Source: Calycina herbarum (Eukaryota; Ascomycota; Leotiomycetes; Helotiales; Pezizellaceae). Taken from it: a stretch of DNA of 30,559 bases. The DNA is taken from NCBI GenBank assembly GCA_001414485.1, contig LLEY01000319.1:1-30559 (forward strand). The letters run 5' to 3'. Shown one piece after another: positions 1-12,671 of the stretch (position 1 is its first letter; the number at the start of each line of letters is the position of its first letter). Made by a program: the position numbers and the translations under genes. The notes under the pieces are model-generated. The model was not told where the DNA came from. It ran no database searches and saw only the letters and a list, made by a program, of their open reading frames with translations.

Positions 1-249
1 AGAGCTGAGTATGTGTGATGTGTAATTTAGTGTACTCGTTTACCTTAGGGGTTACTATGACGGTTCTGACCATCTCTCGCCATCTACCACGTGATACTCG
101 CTTAGCACGGCATATCCGTATTTAGATAGGGGTGCTAGCCTGCGGCTCACAAGAAGCCTTCGTACTTATGGGCTAATAGACCTAGTATTCATCAAACATC
201 AAACAAAGTCAAGTAATAAAAGAAAAATCACATGCTAAAATATAAACCC

Positions 250-1190
250 TAACCCGACCGGAAATAGTATATTGTTCAAAGTAGTAAAGACTAACTAGTA
301 AGATCATATAAAAGCAAGAGCAAAAAGTAAAGACTTATATTCCTTCAACGTAGTAAGCAGAAACCTCTAGTATAGTAAGAGCCATCGCTTATATAACAGC
401 CCGAATCATCCCCTTCTCTTTCGTAGAGTGATCTAGTTCCTTCGTCGGATTGGCGATCCAGAAAGGCTTTACTATAGCCTCTATAACTTTAATAAAGTAA
501 ATGTTAGACCGGACCTATTATTAAAACTATAGCTCCTAAACCACACCTAAACCACAACTTTGTCGCCTTTAGTAAAAGTAGAAGCTGCCAAGGCTAGACT
601 ATCATCTGTATTAGTAGTAGAAGTACTATTAAACCTATTAGGGAAAGGGTCGCTACTGTTAAAAGAATCCGACAAAAGCTTAGATTCAGGGACCTTGATC
701 CTTAAAGGATTGTTAATAGTGTATCCCTCCCTATAACGAGATAACAAATCTTTTAAGACTTTAAGTATAGGTTCCTCTACTACGAGTTATATAGAGAACT
801 CGGGCTTTTCTAGGCTAAAATGATTCTCTATAGCTTTTAAGCTAAGGAAAGGACCAAGCTCGCCTAAAAGGATTATTCTAAATTTCGGATGTGGGTTTTC
901 GCTATTATATTCTTTAGCTAGGTCATCGTATAACAGCTATTTCATAGAGCCCCCTTAGATTAAGTCCTAACTTAGGAGAGGGCTAAGGACAGCAATGTTT
1001 TCTACAAATATCTCCTAGTCGTGGAAGTATCGGACATTTAGTACTCGATTAAGGGCTGAGTAAGGAGGAGGTGTACAAAGTCTTTTTTGTCTCTCGGGAG
1101 CTGTTAGAGGAGGAGGAGATAAGGTCTGCCTTATCGATATTAGTATAATAGATGAGAGTAGCATTAGGTAGCAAAGTCTAGAAAGAATAA
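250..1190 (-). pseudogene. Degraded ORF of unknown function beyond the Helitron helicase
   Basis: A minus-strand frame can be followed from about 1140 down to about 250 with scattered stops. It reads through Pro-rich LSPPPLTAPERQ (near 1110), EIFVENIAVLSPLLS (near 990), FRIILLGELGPFLS (near 870) and an open stretch at 547-747. That open stretch contains YREGYTINNPLRIKVPE and a Ser/Thr/Asn-rich segment ending GDKVVV. Further on there is a possible SGSPIRRRN segment (near 445). The stops are TAG/TAA and several sit where Gln would fit, as in the Rep-helicase pseudogene. I do not recognise the family. It may be a second Helitron gene, a captured gene, or a separate decayed gene. The acidic EEVEEDGEY stretch near 1250 lies in another frame and could be an upstream exon. 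Confidence 0.4.
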
Positions 1191-1869
1191 CGAACTAATT
1201 CTATATAATTAGAGGCTTAACTTAATTGAGTGTTAGCGCCCCTATACTCCCCATCCTCCTCAACCTCTTCAACCTTATCAACTCCCTTAGACCCCTAGGC
1301 CTCCTAAACCTTAAAATCAACCTCTTTAGACTCCTCAGAACTCTCCTGTACTCTCTTCCCCCGTTTATCGCGTGTATTTATAGGTATCGAGAAAGAGTAT
1401 AACTTATTATAAGAATAATAAGTAGTAGAAGTATAATCGAAAAGAGAAATATATTAATTTTCCCCTACTAGAAATTGAATTAAAAGCGAAGCTAAGAGGC
1501 AAGACTAGAAAATAAATCCTAGGGATTCTTGTACGAGAGATAGAGGATGTACCCTGCATTGTAGCTAAGAATGAGGGATCTACCCTCTGACCTAGTTTAC
1601 CTTACTCTACCGGCATTTTTACTCTTATCGATATATTAGTATGTTTGCTTAAACAGTTTTCTTAAAGTGTTTGCTTAAAGTAAGGGGCTCGTATGTGGGC
1701 CTAGCCAGCCTCGCTTAAAACCCTCTATTAGGATTATATCCTTAAACCCCTAAGCACATTAATCTATTTATAACTTTGATATGTAGAAGAAGCTAGTTGA
1801 TTTATAAATTATAACTGTATAGACAAGGCCTATGTAATAATTAAACATGTAATAGAGGGGATATTATGT

Positions 1870-4800
1870 AGTCTATAAGCGAATAGTATCTCGCTTAATA
1901 TCCTCTAAACGTAAAATCTTAAGCTCGAGGTCTTTGTATAGAGAAGCTTATACATTAGTAAGCGTAATAGGTTCTCGTAACTAGACCCCTACTAGTGTTT
2001 TCAGCCTTCTGAGCTAGACGTTCATTAATGTCCATTTCTTATGTGAGTCTAGCCTACGTTAAGCTAGAAACTTTAGGTTAAGAATAAGGTTAGTAAATAT
2101 AGAACCCTAGTACTTATAATCCGTGATTATAAATCTAAGAGTTAATAGAACTTAGTGCTAGCGGAATAGAAGGCCTGACAGTTCCGATATCTATCCCCTT
2201 ATTTTAATAGGGAGAATAGGAACTAGTTCCTCGGGAATATTAGAGAATGAGAGGTTGTGCTTATAAGTAGGGCGTACTAGGACGCACAGAAGTGGAGAGG
2301 TACATAAGACGTAAAGGTTGTCTAGCTCGATCTAGGTAGCTTCTCGATTATTAGTAAGGCAGTATATAAGTATAAGGAGGTACTTATATTATGTATTTAT
2401 ATCTAAGATTACCCTCTCTATAGTTCTAGTTATACTATTAACTAAACCGATACTAGTTTTCGTATTTTATAAAAGTATAATAGGCATCCCTTTAGTAAAA
2501 GTAAAGAGCCCGGGTCCTTTAAGGGTGCCTGCTTCTCTTACTCGAAACATTATTCTAATAAGAAGTAAATGATCGACAGTAGGTATATTTAGTGTATCGT
2601 GCTAAGCTAGGAAAAAATAGATCTTTTGTATATTCTTTTTAGCAAAGGTTTCTAGCTGGGTAAGGTTGACATCTTTGCGAAGTTGATTAACTCGGATTAT
2701 TGCCCGATCTGGTAGAATCTCTCCTCTTACTATTCTTTCTACTACAGTTTAAGAATTCAAGATATTTACATCGTCCTCGGTTAATGTTATAGAGCATGCT
2801 CTCTCTAACAGGGCTTGAAATTGTAGGTCTTCCGCTTGTCGCATCTGCTCTATAAGAAAAACTACCTTCTTAAAACGGTTCTAAATAAACTTTCTAGCTT
2901 AAAGTACCTGGATATTATAGATGTCCTGCCTCTATATTACGTGGCCACCTATAGGAGTGAATTAATTAAAGTCCCTTAAATAGATTATAATAGGGAGGCT
3001 ACCAAAGATAGCTAAGCTCTCTCTATCTCGATCCTATATAGCGTTACAGCGGTTATCTAGTTAGATAAGGGCCTTAAGGCCTACTATACTAACCTTATTA
3101 AGAATAAAGATTCTTTTATAAGCAAGCCTCAATTTTATAGCAGAGCGTATAGGCTGGTTGCTGAATAAAGAAAGAGTAGAGTGGTAAGTCGAGCCGCTAA
3201 TATTTGTAGCTGTAGCCCTAGTTGAAGCCGTTAAGAGAACTTCTTCTTCTCTCTGAATAATAGAGAGGCTAAAGAGAAACGCTTTAATTAAATAAGTCTT
3301 TCTAGCGCCACCGACCCCCCTAAGGTATAGCAGGAATTAATCCTTGGAAGTATTTACTGTAATAGGATGTAGGATCTAGTCGAATAAAGCTTAGATAATA
3401 AGCATCTGTTTACTGTTAAGCTGGTAATAGCTTTGAATTAAGGAAACTGCTGAGTCGGTAGTAGGAGTAATTTGAAATGTAGCCTGTAGAGTAGGTAGTG
3501 AGGCTGTGGAGAGAGGTTAGAGGTCTAGAGATGGGACCAAGGATGCTGATTGATTATTAGTAGGAAGTAAGGGTACGGTCTTATAGGTGGAAGTTTCTAA
3601 TCCCGAATCTGTTTAAAGTTCTTTACCCTACGCCTTAACCGTTGTACTATTATAAAAGTGTGTGCTAGTGTCTAATGGATTAAGAAGGACCCGCAGCCTG
3701 CTAGTGCCATGGTTTACATCACCACGGATATCCAGGGCTGTCTGGAGCAGATGGTGTTAGGTAGGAAGCAGGGTAGCAAAGTCGAGGTTAATATTAACCT
3801 CTTCTTTATCGTTGTAAGTATGATGATCTACACTCTCTAGGTAGTTATTAAACTCAATGCCACGCTCTCTCCGGTCCTTATCAGCAGCTTCTTTGCTACG
3901 CTGTAAGAGTAGAACATTCTGAGATAGATGTACTAGATATAAAGGGAGAGATTGAACAACTTGGTCCTAGATATATGTGTTCTTGTATTCGGAGACTCGA
4001 AGTTCCTGGAGCTGGTTTTCCGAGAAAGCCGAAGAAAGTTTATCCTAAGGATAGAACAACCTAAGTAATGTCTTATTAATCTCATCCTGGGTCCTAGATG
4101 TATTTGGCTGTGTACTTTCGTCTGCCTCTTGAAATCGAGTAAAGCTTCTGTATAGAGAAGGCGTCGCTAGTGCTTCGCTTGAGTTTACTGAGACTTGGAC
4201 GTGAGTTGTATGCTGTGGGTGTGTATTATTAAATAAAAAGCATATAGTACGTCTAGTAGCAGTAGCTGACGTCTGTGTAAAGATTTGAGAAGTATACTTA
4301 TAGAAACAGAGACCTGCTAGTCTTAGACCTCGTTTTCTATAGTTCTTATATAAAGAAGGATGCCGACTTTCCGAGTCAAACTTAGTATACTGTTCTGTCT
4401 CTGTTATACTGATATTAGGATTTGAATTATCTAGTAACGTAGTAAGCGTAGCCTGGAAAGTAGTCTTTACCTAGTGAAAGTTAATCGTTCTAGACCGACC
4501 CCCTTGTGGTATATAGAATGATAGTTGGTTTAGGAGGAAATGAGCTACTGTAGGGGCTCTAACCTCGGTATCCCTTGTAAATCTATGGTATGCCTTTAAT
4601 GCAAATTTGGCTATATCTAGTAGTGGGGGGACTGGTAAACTAATGTTTGAAGTAGCTTCAGCCTTAGTAACCTCCTGAGATTTCTTTAGAACAGTAGCGG
4701 CAAGTATAAGCTGACCACGATCCGTCTAGGACTTTGTAATATAGTTGGTTATATAGTAGATAGCTGTAAGGACCTTTGGCGATGAAGGTGTAAAATTGAT

Positions 4801-7800
4801 ATCGTGGTTATATCTGATTATAGAAGAGATAATAGGGTTGTATTTGTTAATAAACTAATGATTTCTCTATATCTGTATAAAACCCTCGGCTGTTATAATA
4901 GATTCTGGTACTAGTGGCTTTGGAAATAGGAAACGGTAGATCTGAAGAAGGGATTTTTGCGACCTCGGACCCTTATGCTTATCATCTGCTTGTTGAGTCC
5001 TAAGGCGAGCTTTTATGTCCTTCCTTTGATATTTAGTGCAGGTGTGAGTGTGGACATGTATTTGCACCTTAGCAGCAACATTATTAGAGTCGATACTAAG
5101 AGCATCTTGAAACTCTTTAGGGGTTATGTAGTTAAGTATGCTGAAGGTAGCTGAGCTAGGAGGTTCTGTCGTAGCAAACCGCTAACCGAATGTGAGATCA
5201 ACTGTCTCCTTTACTATTGACTTTATGTAGGTGATAAGTCGACCCTGGAATTCACTGTCGTCAGCTAACCGCTGGGATAAGTTTGTAGCGCTAAAGTTCC
5301 TAGATAGCTAGGCAAATCTGTAAAGGTGTAACATTATCTAGGTCATTGACTCTACTACCCTAAAGTACGAAGAAATAGTACTAAAAATGCTAGCCTCTCG
5401 AGATAGATACTTGAAAAAACAGTCGAAGAATATAGTAATGATAGTATAGAAGTATTAAGCTACTAGAGTTGGATTCTTTAGTATTAACTTGAGTAAGCGT
5501 GACCGGATAGCTGTGTCGTCTAGGCTAACATCTTCCCCAGCTAGCTTAATAATAAAGATATTCCCTATATTACAGGGATTAAGAGTAAACTAAATAAGCG
5601 GAAGCCTAAAACGACCAATCTTCTTGAAAATGAGGTTTCGGAGTCTTATCTTTTCTCTAAAAGACTCTAGATTAAAGGACGAAATAATCCTTATATTGTT
5701 AATTAAGGTATAAACTACTAGGTTCATGATTTTAGACTTGTTTTAGAATTGAATAGTAGCAGTATATAGCTTATTGCTAGAAAGTCTCGCTAGATCCGTA
5801 GTAGTAGTACTCTAATAACCCTTTTTAACCTAGAGATGGTTTCTGAGACATGCCTATCGGATGAGAATCAGGTCGTAGATGTAGAATATAAAGTTGTAGT
5901 ATTAAGAGAATCTAGAATATTAGTTACTATATATAATGTTAAAAGGGTATTGCCTATAAGTAGGAGTAATATAACATAGTATATTTTACAAAGTCTTGAA
6001 GTAACACCTTTTAAGGACGACTCTCATCTATATTACCTAGATGCCCCCTAATACTATATAGAAATAGGGTTAGGAAAGCACCTATAAAGTATATAGGGTC
6101 GGTGAACGAGTTAAGAAGTGGCAGTCTAGGAGTACTCTTATAAGTAATGTGAGGGTTGACTAGGTTAGGAGAGGTCTCTATTCTTGGACCAGCAGAGTTT
6201 TCTCTGCGTAGAAGACCCGAGTGTAGCTCTTATATAGTAGTACCTGTTAGCAGGGCCCGACTATAAATAGGAATCAATCCGGATATACTAGGTAACCTCT
6301 TAGACTCCTTACTTTCTAGAATAGCGTGAAGACTAGCCAGCAGGGCCTTAGTAGGCTATGGATCCTAGCTATGGAAGTCAGAAAAGAAGGACTGGGTAAG
6401 AATTGTTCCTGGCTTAGCATCTTCTACTTCTATATCAAGCTTATTCTTAAACAAGCCGTCTTTCAAAGAAGTTGCATATCCCTCTCGCTCATCTTGAACA
6501 GGAGAAGCTGTACTAGCCTAAAGAGTAATAAATACATCTCGAATCTCTTAGGGGATGTGGTCTTCAGGCTAAGAGTCTAATAGCTTATAGTTAATAGTTA
6601 CGAATTTATACACAGGGTTATAAGCGCAGAGCTATAATAAAGCTTGTAGGACCTTACTCTTGCTAACAGAGCAGAAGCGAGCGAGGTTCTCCTCTAACGG
6701 CGGAGTCTCTCTTTCCTAGCTCACTATGATAGTAGTATAATCTTATAACCTTTTAGTAGGGAGGATTATAAGGATGTTGCTCAGGTCCTGTTTTACAGCA
6801 ACATAATGACCGCGTGCCCCTCTATAACTAATACCTTTATAAGCACTAGAAGTAAGCTTTAGAAAGGCACTAATAACATAAGCACGAGTAATAAAGCATT
6901 CCTTAATAATATTAAGGTCTCGAAACGTAGTAGGATAATCTTAGCAGAATAATCGGTTAACAAAGTTCCTAGTAGATAATAGCGGAATTTTCTTTTTTAC
7001 GATATAGGAATTACAAGTTAGACAGAGAGACAGTCGATTATCATCAACTACGTAGGAATCCGGTCTAGTTTGAGTTTCTCGAAGGTAGTACTATAAATTT
7101 TCATCTTAAAGAGAGATAGAAATGGCATAGTCTACTTAGAATAGGCCTCTACATATCCCACAAGGTAGTCGTATAGAGGCGTGTATAATAGCTCCCTGAT
7201 ACGCCCTTATATAGGACATCTAAATATCTAGCGTAATAACCTCTAGGAATTTAGATAAAACGCTTCCTATATATTCGAACTCCTATCTCAGGAAAGATAG
7301 GATTACACCATTATAGTCGAGCACTAAGAGTAAGACATTCCTTATCCTAGAAATGAAACTATAAGCAACAATTTCTAGATCTAGAATAGGCAACTATACC
7401 TCGATCTACTGTCTTCTATACCTACGATCCGCCTCCTTATACTTAGGTCATTACCCCGCTAGCTAGCTACCGGCAGCCTAGATACAGCCCTAGCTCCTAA
7501 CCTTGCCTCATCTCGCAAAGCTTTCTACTCACGTTCTTTGAGACGACGTGCTCCTACACCCTCACGCCAGAGTTCCTAGTTACGCTTAATAGTAGTAGGA
7601 CTAGAAGGTCTCAAATTCTCTTTATAAGCAGCTTCTCGTTCTTCATTCACCTTCTACTACTTTATCCAGGCGTCGGAAGCTTCATCACGCTTACACTATT
7701 AGTCCTAGAACTCAATATCTAGATTTAAGTCTCGTACCTTAAACCTTTTACTCTGGTTTTCCAGCAGTCTAGCTATATTAGCAAGTTTACGCTGCTACAC

Positions 7801-7960
7801 TTGTCGCTCTAGCTCCTAAACCTTTGCCCTTTGAAGTTCAATTACACGCATCCGCTGTTGATTTACAAGCAGCCATTCTACACTATCAGGACAAGGCTAG
7901 ACCTAAGAACTAAATATTTAAGACATATAAGGAGTAGCGGGTGGTGGAGTAGAAGAAGCT
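1870..7960 (-). pseudogene. Decayed Helitron Rep-helicase gene
   Basis: This is the replication-initiator/helicase protein of a Helitron rolling-circle transposon, inactivated by many stop codons. Reading the minus strand in one frame, the order is: a charged coiled-coil N-terminus (about 7950-7450); a DUF6570-like part with a CLTCN segment (near 7020) and YRGARGHYVAVKQD (near 6800); the Helitron Rep core FTLNPCNIGN (5560-5589); HVHTHTCTKYQ (5030-5065) followed by FPKPLVPES (near 4910); the two-tyrosine motif YYITNYITK (4732-4758); a PIF1-type Walker A region, GVGGARKT (about 3295-3320); RDFN*FTPIGG (2940-2975); and ITDYKY*GS with QLRRLKTLVGV (2110-1985). All the anchors I checked share the same frame, so decay looks like point nonsense without indels. 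Many stops sit where family members carry Gln, as expected from CpA to TpA change. The exact start and end are not resolved. Confidence 0.88.
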
Positions 7961-8150
7961 ATTCCCGAAACCAAGTTAACTGTTGTATTCACACAAGGAC
8001 ACTACTAGAGTAGTTTGCACACAAAGTATAGACAAAAGACGGATAGTAAAAGATTAATAATTGTTTCTCTAGATTCTCGGACGTTGTCGAGATGTGAGTG
8101 TTTGCTTCCACACCAGTACAGTTGCGGAACGCCTCTACACGTGACCATGG

Positions 8151-8995
8151 ACCTCTACTCCAATATTTAGCAAAATAGAATATAAGAGTCGTCCTCGGTA
8201 TAAGATTCTACTATAAGGTGAAAGTTATCACGTTAGATAAGACCTACGATAACGAAAAGAAATATAGTCACACGACCAAAGGCAATACAAAAGCCCATCA
8301 CCAAGCCTCACCTACACACGATATTCTGCACCACGCCTATTTTTAGACCCCACCGCATAATCCATCGATAATGTGACAAAAACGTGACGAAAACTCGCTT
8401 ATTTTTTTAGCCCTCTCGTAGTGTTCGGCTGGAATCTTTTTTAGTAACCTTCTTCTCTTAGCAAGCTAAGAGTACGAAGGCATTCGAGCTCTCTCGAGCT
8501 CTTCTCATCCCCTCAGCTTAGAATCCTCTGTTGTTATACAGTATGTCAATCTTAGTATACACGGAACCAAAGAGTAAAACGGTTATAATTTTTATTATCC
8601 ATTTTACTAATAAGTTACGTTCCTAAATAGCTGAAGTACAGCGCATCCTTTCTATTAAAAGGCACATGCCTAAATTCTATATTTGTGCCTTAATAGCATC
8701 ACCCTAATAAGTAGTATTGAACTCTTGTAGCCCTAGAATGAGAGCGAGTTGGTTTTGAGAGATAGCCTAATATACTCGCCCTTTTATTAACAGGATAATT
8801 CTTTTATATATAAAGGTGTTTGTCCAAGGGAAATTACAGATCATCTCCGTACTATCTTACCTACTTCTATATACTTACAAAATATTATCGTCCTAATACA
8901 CTTGAGGTTCTTTATTTTTCCTGCTATATAATAGACAGGAAAGCTTCCCCTTTCTACCGACCCCATACTTACACGCTCCCTTGATCATATACAAA
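8151..8995. other. Gene-free stretch upstream of the chitinase
   Basis: No coding sequence is visible. The first part (8150-8420) is the flank or 5' end of the Helitron block. The rest is AT-rich and leads into the chitinase promoter. A TATA-like TTATATATAAA lies near 8812 and a second one nearer the start codon. Confidence 0.4.
8925..8932 (+). promoter_or_regulatory. TATA-like box of the chitinase gene
   Basis: TATATAAT ends 63 bp before the chosen chitinase ATG at 8996. It is followed by a pyrimidine-rich stretch (near 8945-8980), a common layout for fungal core promoters. This rests on position and sequence alone. Confidence 0.35.
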
Positions 8996-10948
8996 ATGTT
9001 TTATGCAATCCTTCTCTTACTTATATCTGTCTTATCAGCGCCACAGTTTGGGTATGCTGCTGCTAGTAATGTTGATACATATCGGTCCATAGCATATTAT
9101 GTCAACTGGTAATCCACAGCTTTCATCCTCCTTATAATGTTTATTAACAACGATAGGGCCATCTATGACAGAAAATTCTATCCTCAAGCTCTTCCCGTAG
9201 ACAAGTTGTCGCACGTGCTATACGCCTTTGCAAATATTTCACCCGAGAATGGCACAGTGTAAGTTTCCTAACCCGACAGTACTGCTCTGCCACCTTGCTC
9301 ATCTCCAACTAGATTCTTGTCGGATGTCTGGGCGGACACAGAGTTCCATTTTCCGGGTGATTCTTCAAGTGAGGCTGGGACCAATCTCTTTGGCTGCTTC
9401 AAACAGTTATATCTTCTTAAGAAAGCCAACCGACACCTGAAAGTCCTTCTTTCTATAGGAGGCGCGAGCTACTCCACCAACTTTGCTGCCCCGGCATCTA
9501 CCATCTCAGGCCGATCAACGTTCGCGTCAACCGCGGTGTCACTTGTCAAAAATCTCGGGCTTGACGGCCTCGATATTGATTGGGAATTTCCAGCTAATGA
9601 TGTAGAGGCATTAAATATGGTTCTGCTTTTGAAGGCAACCAGAGACGCTCTTGACTCTTACGGGAACTCATTAAGCACCCCCTACCATTTCCAACTCACA
9701 GTGGCCAGTCCGGGTGGCCCCGTCAACTATCAAACTATGCATCTTGCAGAGATGGATCAGTATGTTGATTTTTGGAATATCATGACCTTCGATTACGCCG
9801 GGCCCTGGAGTACAGTAGCTGCCAACCAGGCTAATCTCTTCCCTTCTCAAGATGATCCAACCGGGACTCCTTACAACACACAAACAGCCATAAACTACTA
9901 TCTCTTGCAAGGGATTAGCGCGAAGAAGCTCATTCTTGGAATGCCTATTTATGGTAGAACATTTACAGCTACGGATGGGATTGGGAAACCCTTTCAGGGT
10001 GTGGGCAAAGGAACTTGGGAGGCCGGAATATATGAATTCAAAATGCTACCACAGAGTGGCGCAATAGAAGTTTACAACAATGTAACCGGATCGAGCTACA
10101 GCTATGATGCTGGAAAGAGAGAACTAGTTAGTTACGATTCTATCAAGGTGGCAAAGCAGAAAGCTGCCTTTATCCAGCAGATGGGGCTAGGTGGTGCGAT
10201 GTGGTGGGAGAGCAGTGCAGATAGAGCAGGGGAGAGTAGTTTGATTCAGAACGTTGTTGAAATCATTGGTGGTGAAGATGGCTCGAGCCTGGAGAAGATT
10301 TTGAACGAATTGGATTATTCTAATTCCACTTATGATAATCTTCGGGACGGGATGCGTGGGGTACCCAGCACTGCATCCACCAAATCCGCTGTATCTGACA
10401 CTTGTACTCCTATCTCCAGCACTTTTGGGTTAATATCCTCTATAAAAACACCATCTAGCGACATCCCAAGCTCTCGTTCAATCTCGACTCCGATGACAGC
10501 AATTACTGCTAGTACTTTCTTGACCTCCCCAAGCCAGGGAGGATCTTCATCTGAAGCCGGGGTTAGCAAGACAACCGCAGTTTCTAGTCAGCTTACCCAG
10601 AGTACTCCAATGAACCTTGCGATGGTTCCTGGAAAGAATGGGGTGCCTGGCTGTGCATATGTTTTAGCCAGTAATTTTGCCGACGCTCAGTGCTCATTCG
10701 ACTATTGCAATTGTGGTGGTACTGTCGCCCCCCTCCTCACGTCCTCGGTTTCAGGCACATTGACCAGCAATTGCAATTACCCGACGCAACCAGCAGTTAA
10801 TTCTTGCGCGCTGCACTTTAACTCAAGTACGACTACAACCAAAGCATTATCATCAGTCAAACTTGTTTATGTTGTTTGCCCGGCATCTTTTGCTGTTTCC
10901 GATCCTTGCAAGACTGTCTCAACAGCGTTTTCCACTGCTTCTGCCTAA
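8996..10948 (+). CDS. Secreted GH18 chitinase with Ser/Thr linker and Cys-rich C-terminal module
   Basis: Glycoside hydrolase family 18 endochitinase, which cleaves beta-1,4 bonds of chitin outside the cell. Exons by eye: 8996-9108, 9157-9258, 9313-10948, giving 616 residues. The introns are 48 and 54 bp, GT-AG. Residues 1-23 are a signal peptide (MFYAILLLLISVLS, ending in Ala-rich YAAA). The fold's SxGG strand is LLSIGG (about 117-122). The catalytic signature DGLDIDWE places the acid at Glu163 with D156, D159 and D161. MTFDYAGPWS, YGRTF and GGAMWWE complete the barrel, so the active site looks intact. After about residue 390 a Ser/Thr-rich, probably O-glycosylated linker leads to a Cys-rich segment (about 508-575, PGCAYVLA to NSCALHF). 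This tail may be an accessory carbohydrate- or wall-binding module, but I cannot name it. Roles in wall remodelling, nutrition or mycoparasitism are all possible. Confidence 0.93.
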
Positions 10949-12671
10949 CAGTATTTTCTAGCTCGACCACTTCGAGCAGACTGTTTGAGTTATAGGTATC
11001 ATAAATTGATAGCTAGATTTATTACGAGCGGTTATATATACTTGAGTATTTCCTAGAATGAATTCAATAATTGTGCCGACTAGCCTGAGTACTTCCCTGA
11101 GATTCTCTAACTAGGTTGTTGCTTAAATAAGGTTGCGCCTGAATCAGTCTCCCAAAAGTGTAACGGCCAAACAAACATGGGCTAGATATGGCGTCGCTGA
11201 TATACTATAGAACAAGGATTCACGACGGTACTATAATAGGTAGATGGTGCGCTCTATTAGCAAGGCTGACGACGATGTGAGTAATTGATTGAACACTCTA
11301 CCTTAGGATAACATTTAATGAAAGACATCCATGGTCAGATAAACGCTGTAATACCCCCTTAAAGAGGTGTCCCTCACAGTGCAAGCGCAAAAATAGGCAT
11401 ATAGAGGCAGGGCAGGCTACAGGGGGTGCTCTTGGCGAAGCTCAGGGTTTAGAAATGCCCCGCTACTAAAAACAAATAAACATTAAGATCTTAGAGCTTG
11501 CTCCGAATCAATTATAGAATCGTCACTTTAAACCCGCTTCTAGCATAGCATTTCAATGTGAATTACTCATGAGGCTAGATCTTTTTTAGATCTATCAAGA
11601 TATCAATTGAAAGTTTTGTTTATTATAGGCTGTTTCTGTTGCAAAAATGCTTTTGAATTGTGCCTCAAACCTCTTGAATAGAGGAAGAGAAAGGATGTAT
11701 TTATATACAAATTTGTAATTCTAGAATGTTCTAGATCACGTGTTACTGATTCTAAGCGATTCCAGCAACAGTTTCCTAGAGGGGTTTTAGTAGAGTGATA
11801 ATATTCAAACCTAAGTTAGATAAGTAACACCTTTATTTGATTTAGCTTCGTCTTATTCAAGTGAGATACTTATTAGAGATCGGTTTTCCTATTCTAGTTT
11901 AAGCTTAAGTAAGCGACGTCGTGTCTGCGGGGTCGGTTTAAGCTCGTGCTTGTTTAAGTAATACAGTTATTAGGCTTTTCGTTCAAGCGTAAGCTTAATT
12001 AGGAGACAATCTAATAAAAGGGTTATACTTATCTTAGGGGAGGGTTCAGGCCTCCGCTTGTTTAAGTAACAAATTAAAACCTTAATAGGGGTGTTACTTA
12101 AATGAGCTAAGCTTAAATTAATGTTCTAGATACGGCGTCGCTTATTTAAGCTTCCGCCTAAATTGGAAAGCTATTTTATACATGAGTATTAGTCAAATAT
12201 ACCAAGGACGAATTTATTTTGTAGATATAGCGTTGCCTAATCAATCCTAGGCTCGATTAAGAAAGCCAATTTTTGACAAGTATATTGCTTAAATAAGCAT
12301 AAGATTCAATTGATCTTACTACTACAGCGTTATGTAATTATGTTGACACTCAAATGAGAAAGCGGGTGTGACGACACGTACGATATGCTGTTCGCGCGAA
12401 TAGCTAACGATACCACGATGAATAAGAGAGCAGGAGAGTTCATAGAATAGCTTTCCACTTTCCAAATACCATAGTACAATCAATAACAGCATGCTAATCC
12501 TAATTAGGATAAAAGAAATACAATCGAGAGTAAGAAGGCAATCGAGAGTAAGAAGGTTCACAGGGCTTCTTCAAAATCCAGTGAGTCCTTAAGCTAGTAG
12601 ATCATTTGCGAATCACAAATGAAGTGAAAACCGTAAATTGAAATTATTTTTTAAATACACTAATTTCAACT
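10949..12671. other. AT-rich intergenic region with dispersed short motifs
   Basis: No gene is supported here. The stretch holds short motif copies (TAGATAYGGCGTCGCT-like at about 11186 and 12125, and a weaker one at about 12222) and the GCTTAAATAAGC-like cluster listed separately. The minus-strand open frame at 12322-12561 contains repeated LTLDC and looks like chance. The composition suggests old, RIP-altered repeats. Confidence 0.45.
11880..12310. repeat. Cluster of GCTTAAATAAGC-like short motifs
   Basis: About eight imperfect, partly palindromic motifs built on AAGC...GCTTA occur in some 400 bp. Examples are GCTTAAGTAAGCGACG (about 11901), GCTTGTTTAAGTAA (about 11949 and 12056), GTCGCTTATTTAAGC (about 12135) and TTGCTTAAATAAGCAT (about 12286). 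Spacing is irregular, roughly 40-90 bp. A similar cluster lies at 13680-14110 on the other side of the small gene at 12.7-13.3 kb, and a few copies lie near 23575-23790. The origin is unknown; worn copies of a small repetitive element are the simplest reading. Confidence 0.5.

Larger units (their letters stand above)
240..8150 (-). mobile_element. Helitron remnant, RIP-like AT-rich block
   Basis: This block contains the Rep-helicase pseudogene and a second degraded frame. Its base composition differs from the gene islands to the right: TA dinucleotides (cta, tag, tat) dominate and CA/TG are scarce, which is what RIP leaves. Helitrons lack terminal inverted repeats and insert between A and T with a 5' TC and a 3' CTRR end. 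I could not place either end with confidence, so the limits given are only those of recognisable content. The 3' end of the element would lie at the low-coordinate side, possibly outside the window. Confidence 0.6.

Noticed and set aside
244..256. Telomere-like AACCCTAACCC
   Set aside because: Less than two units in mid-sequence; not a telomere or a convincing interstitial array.
4957..8013. Plus-strand frames at 4957-5154, 6326-6580 and 7831-8013
   Set aside because: They lie antisense to readable parts of the Helitron Rep-helicase pseudogene.
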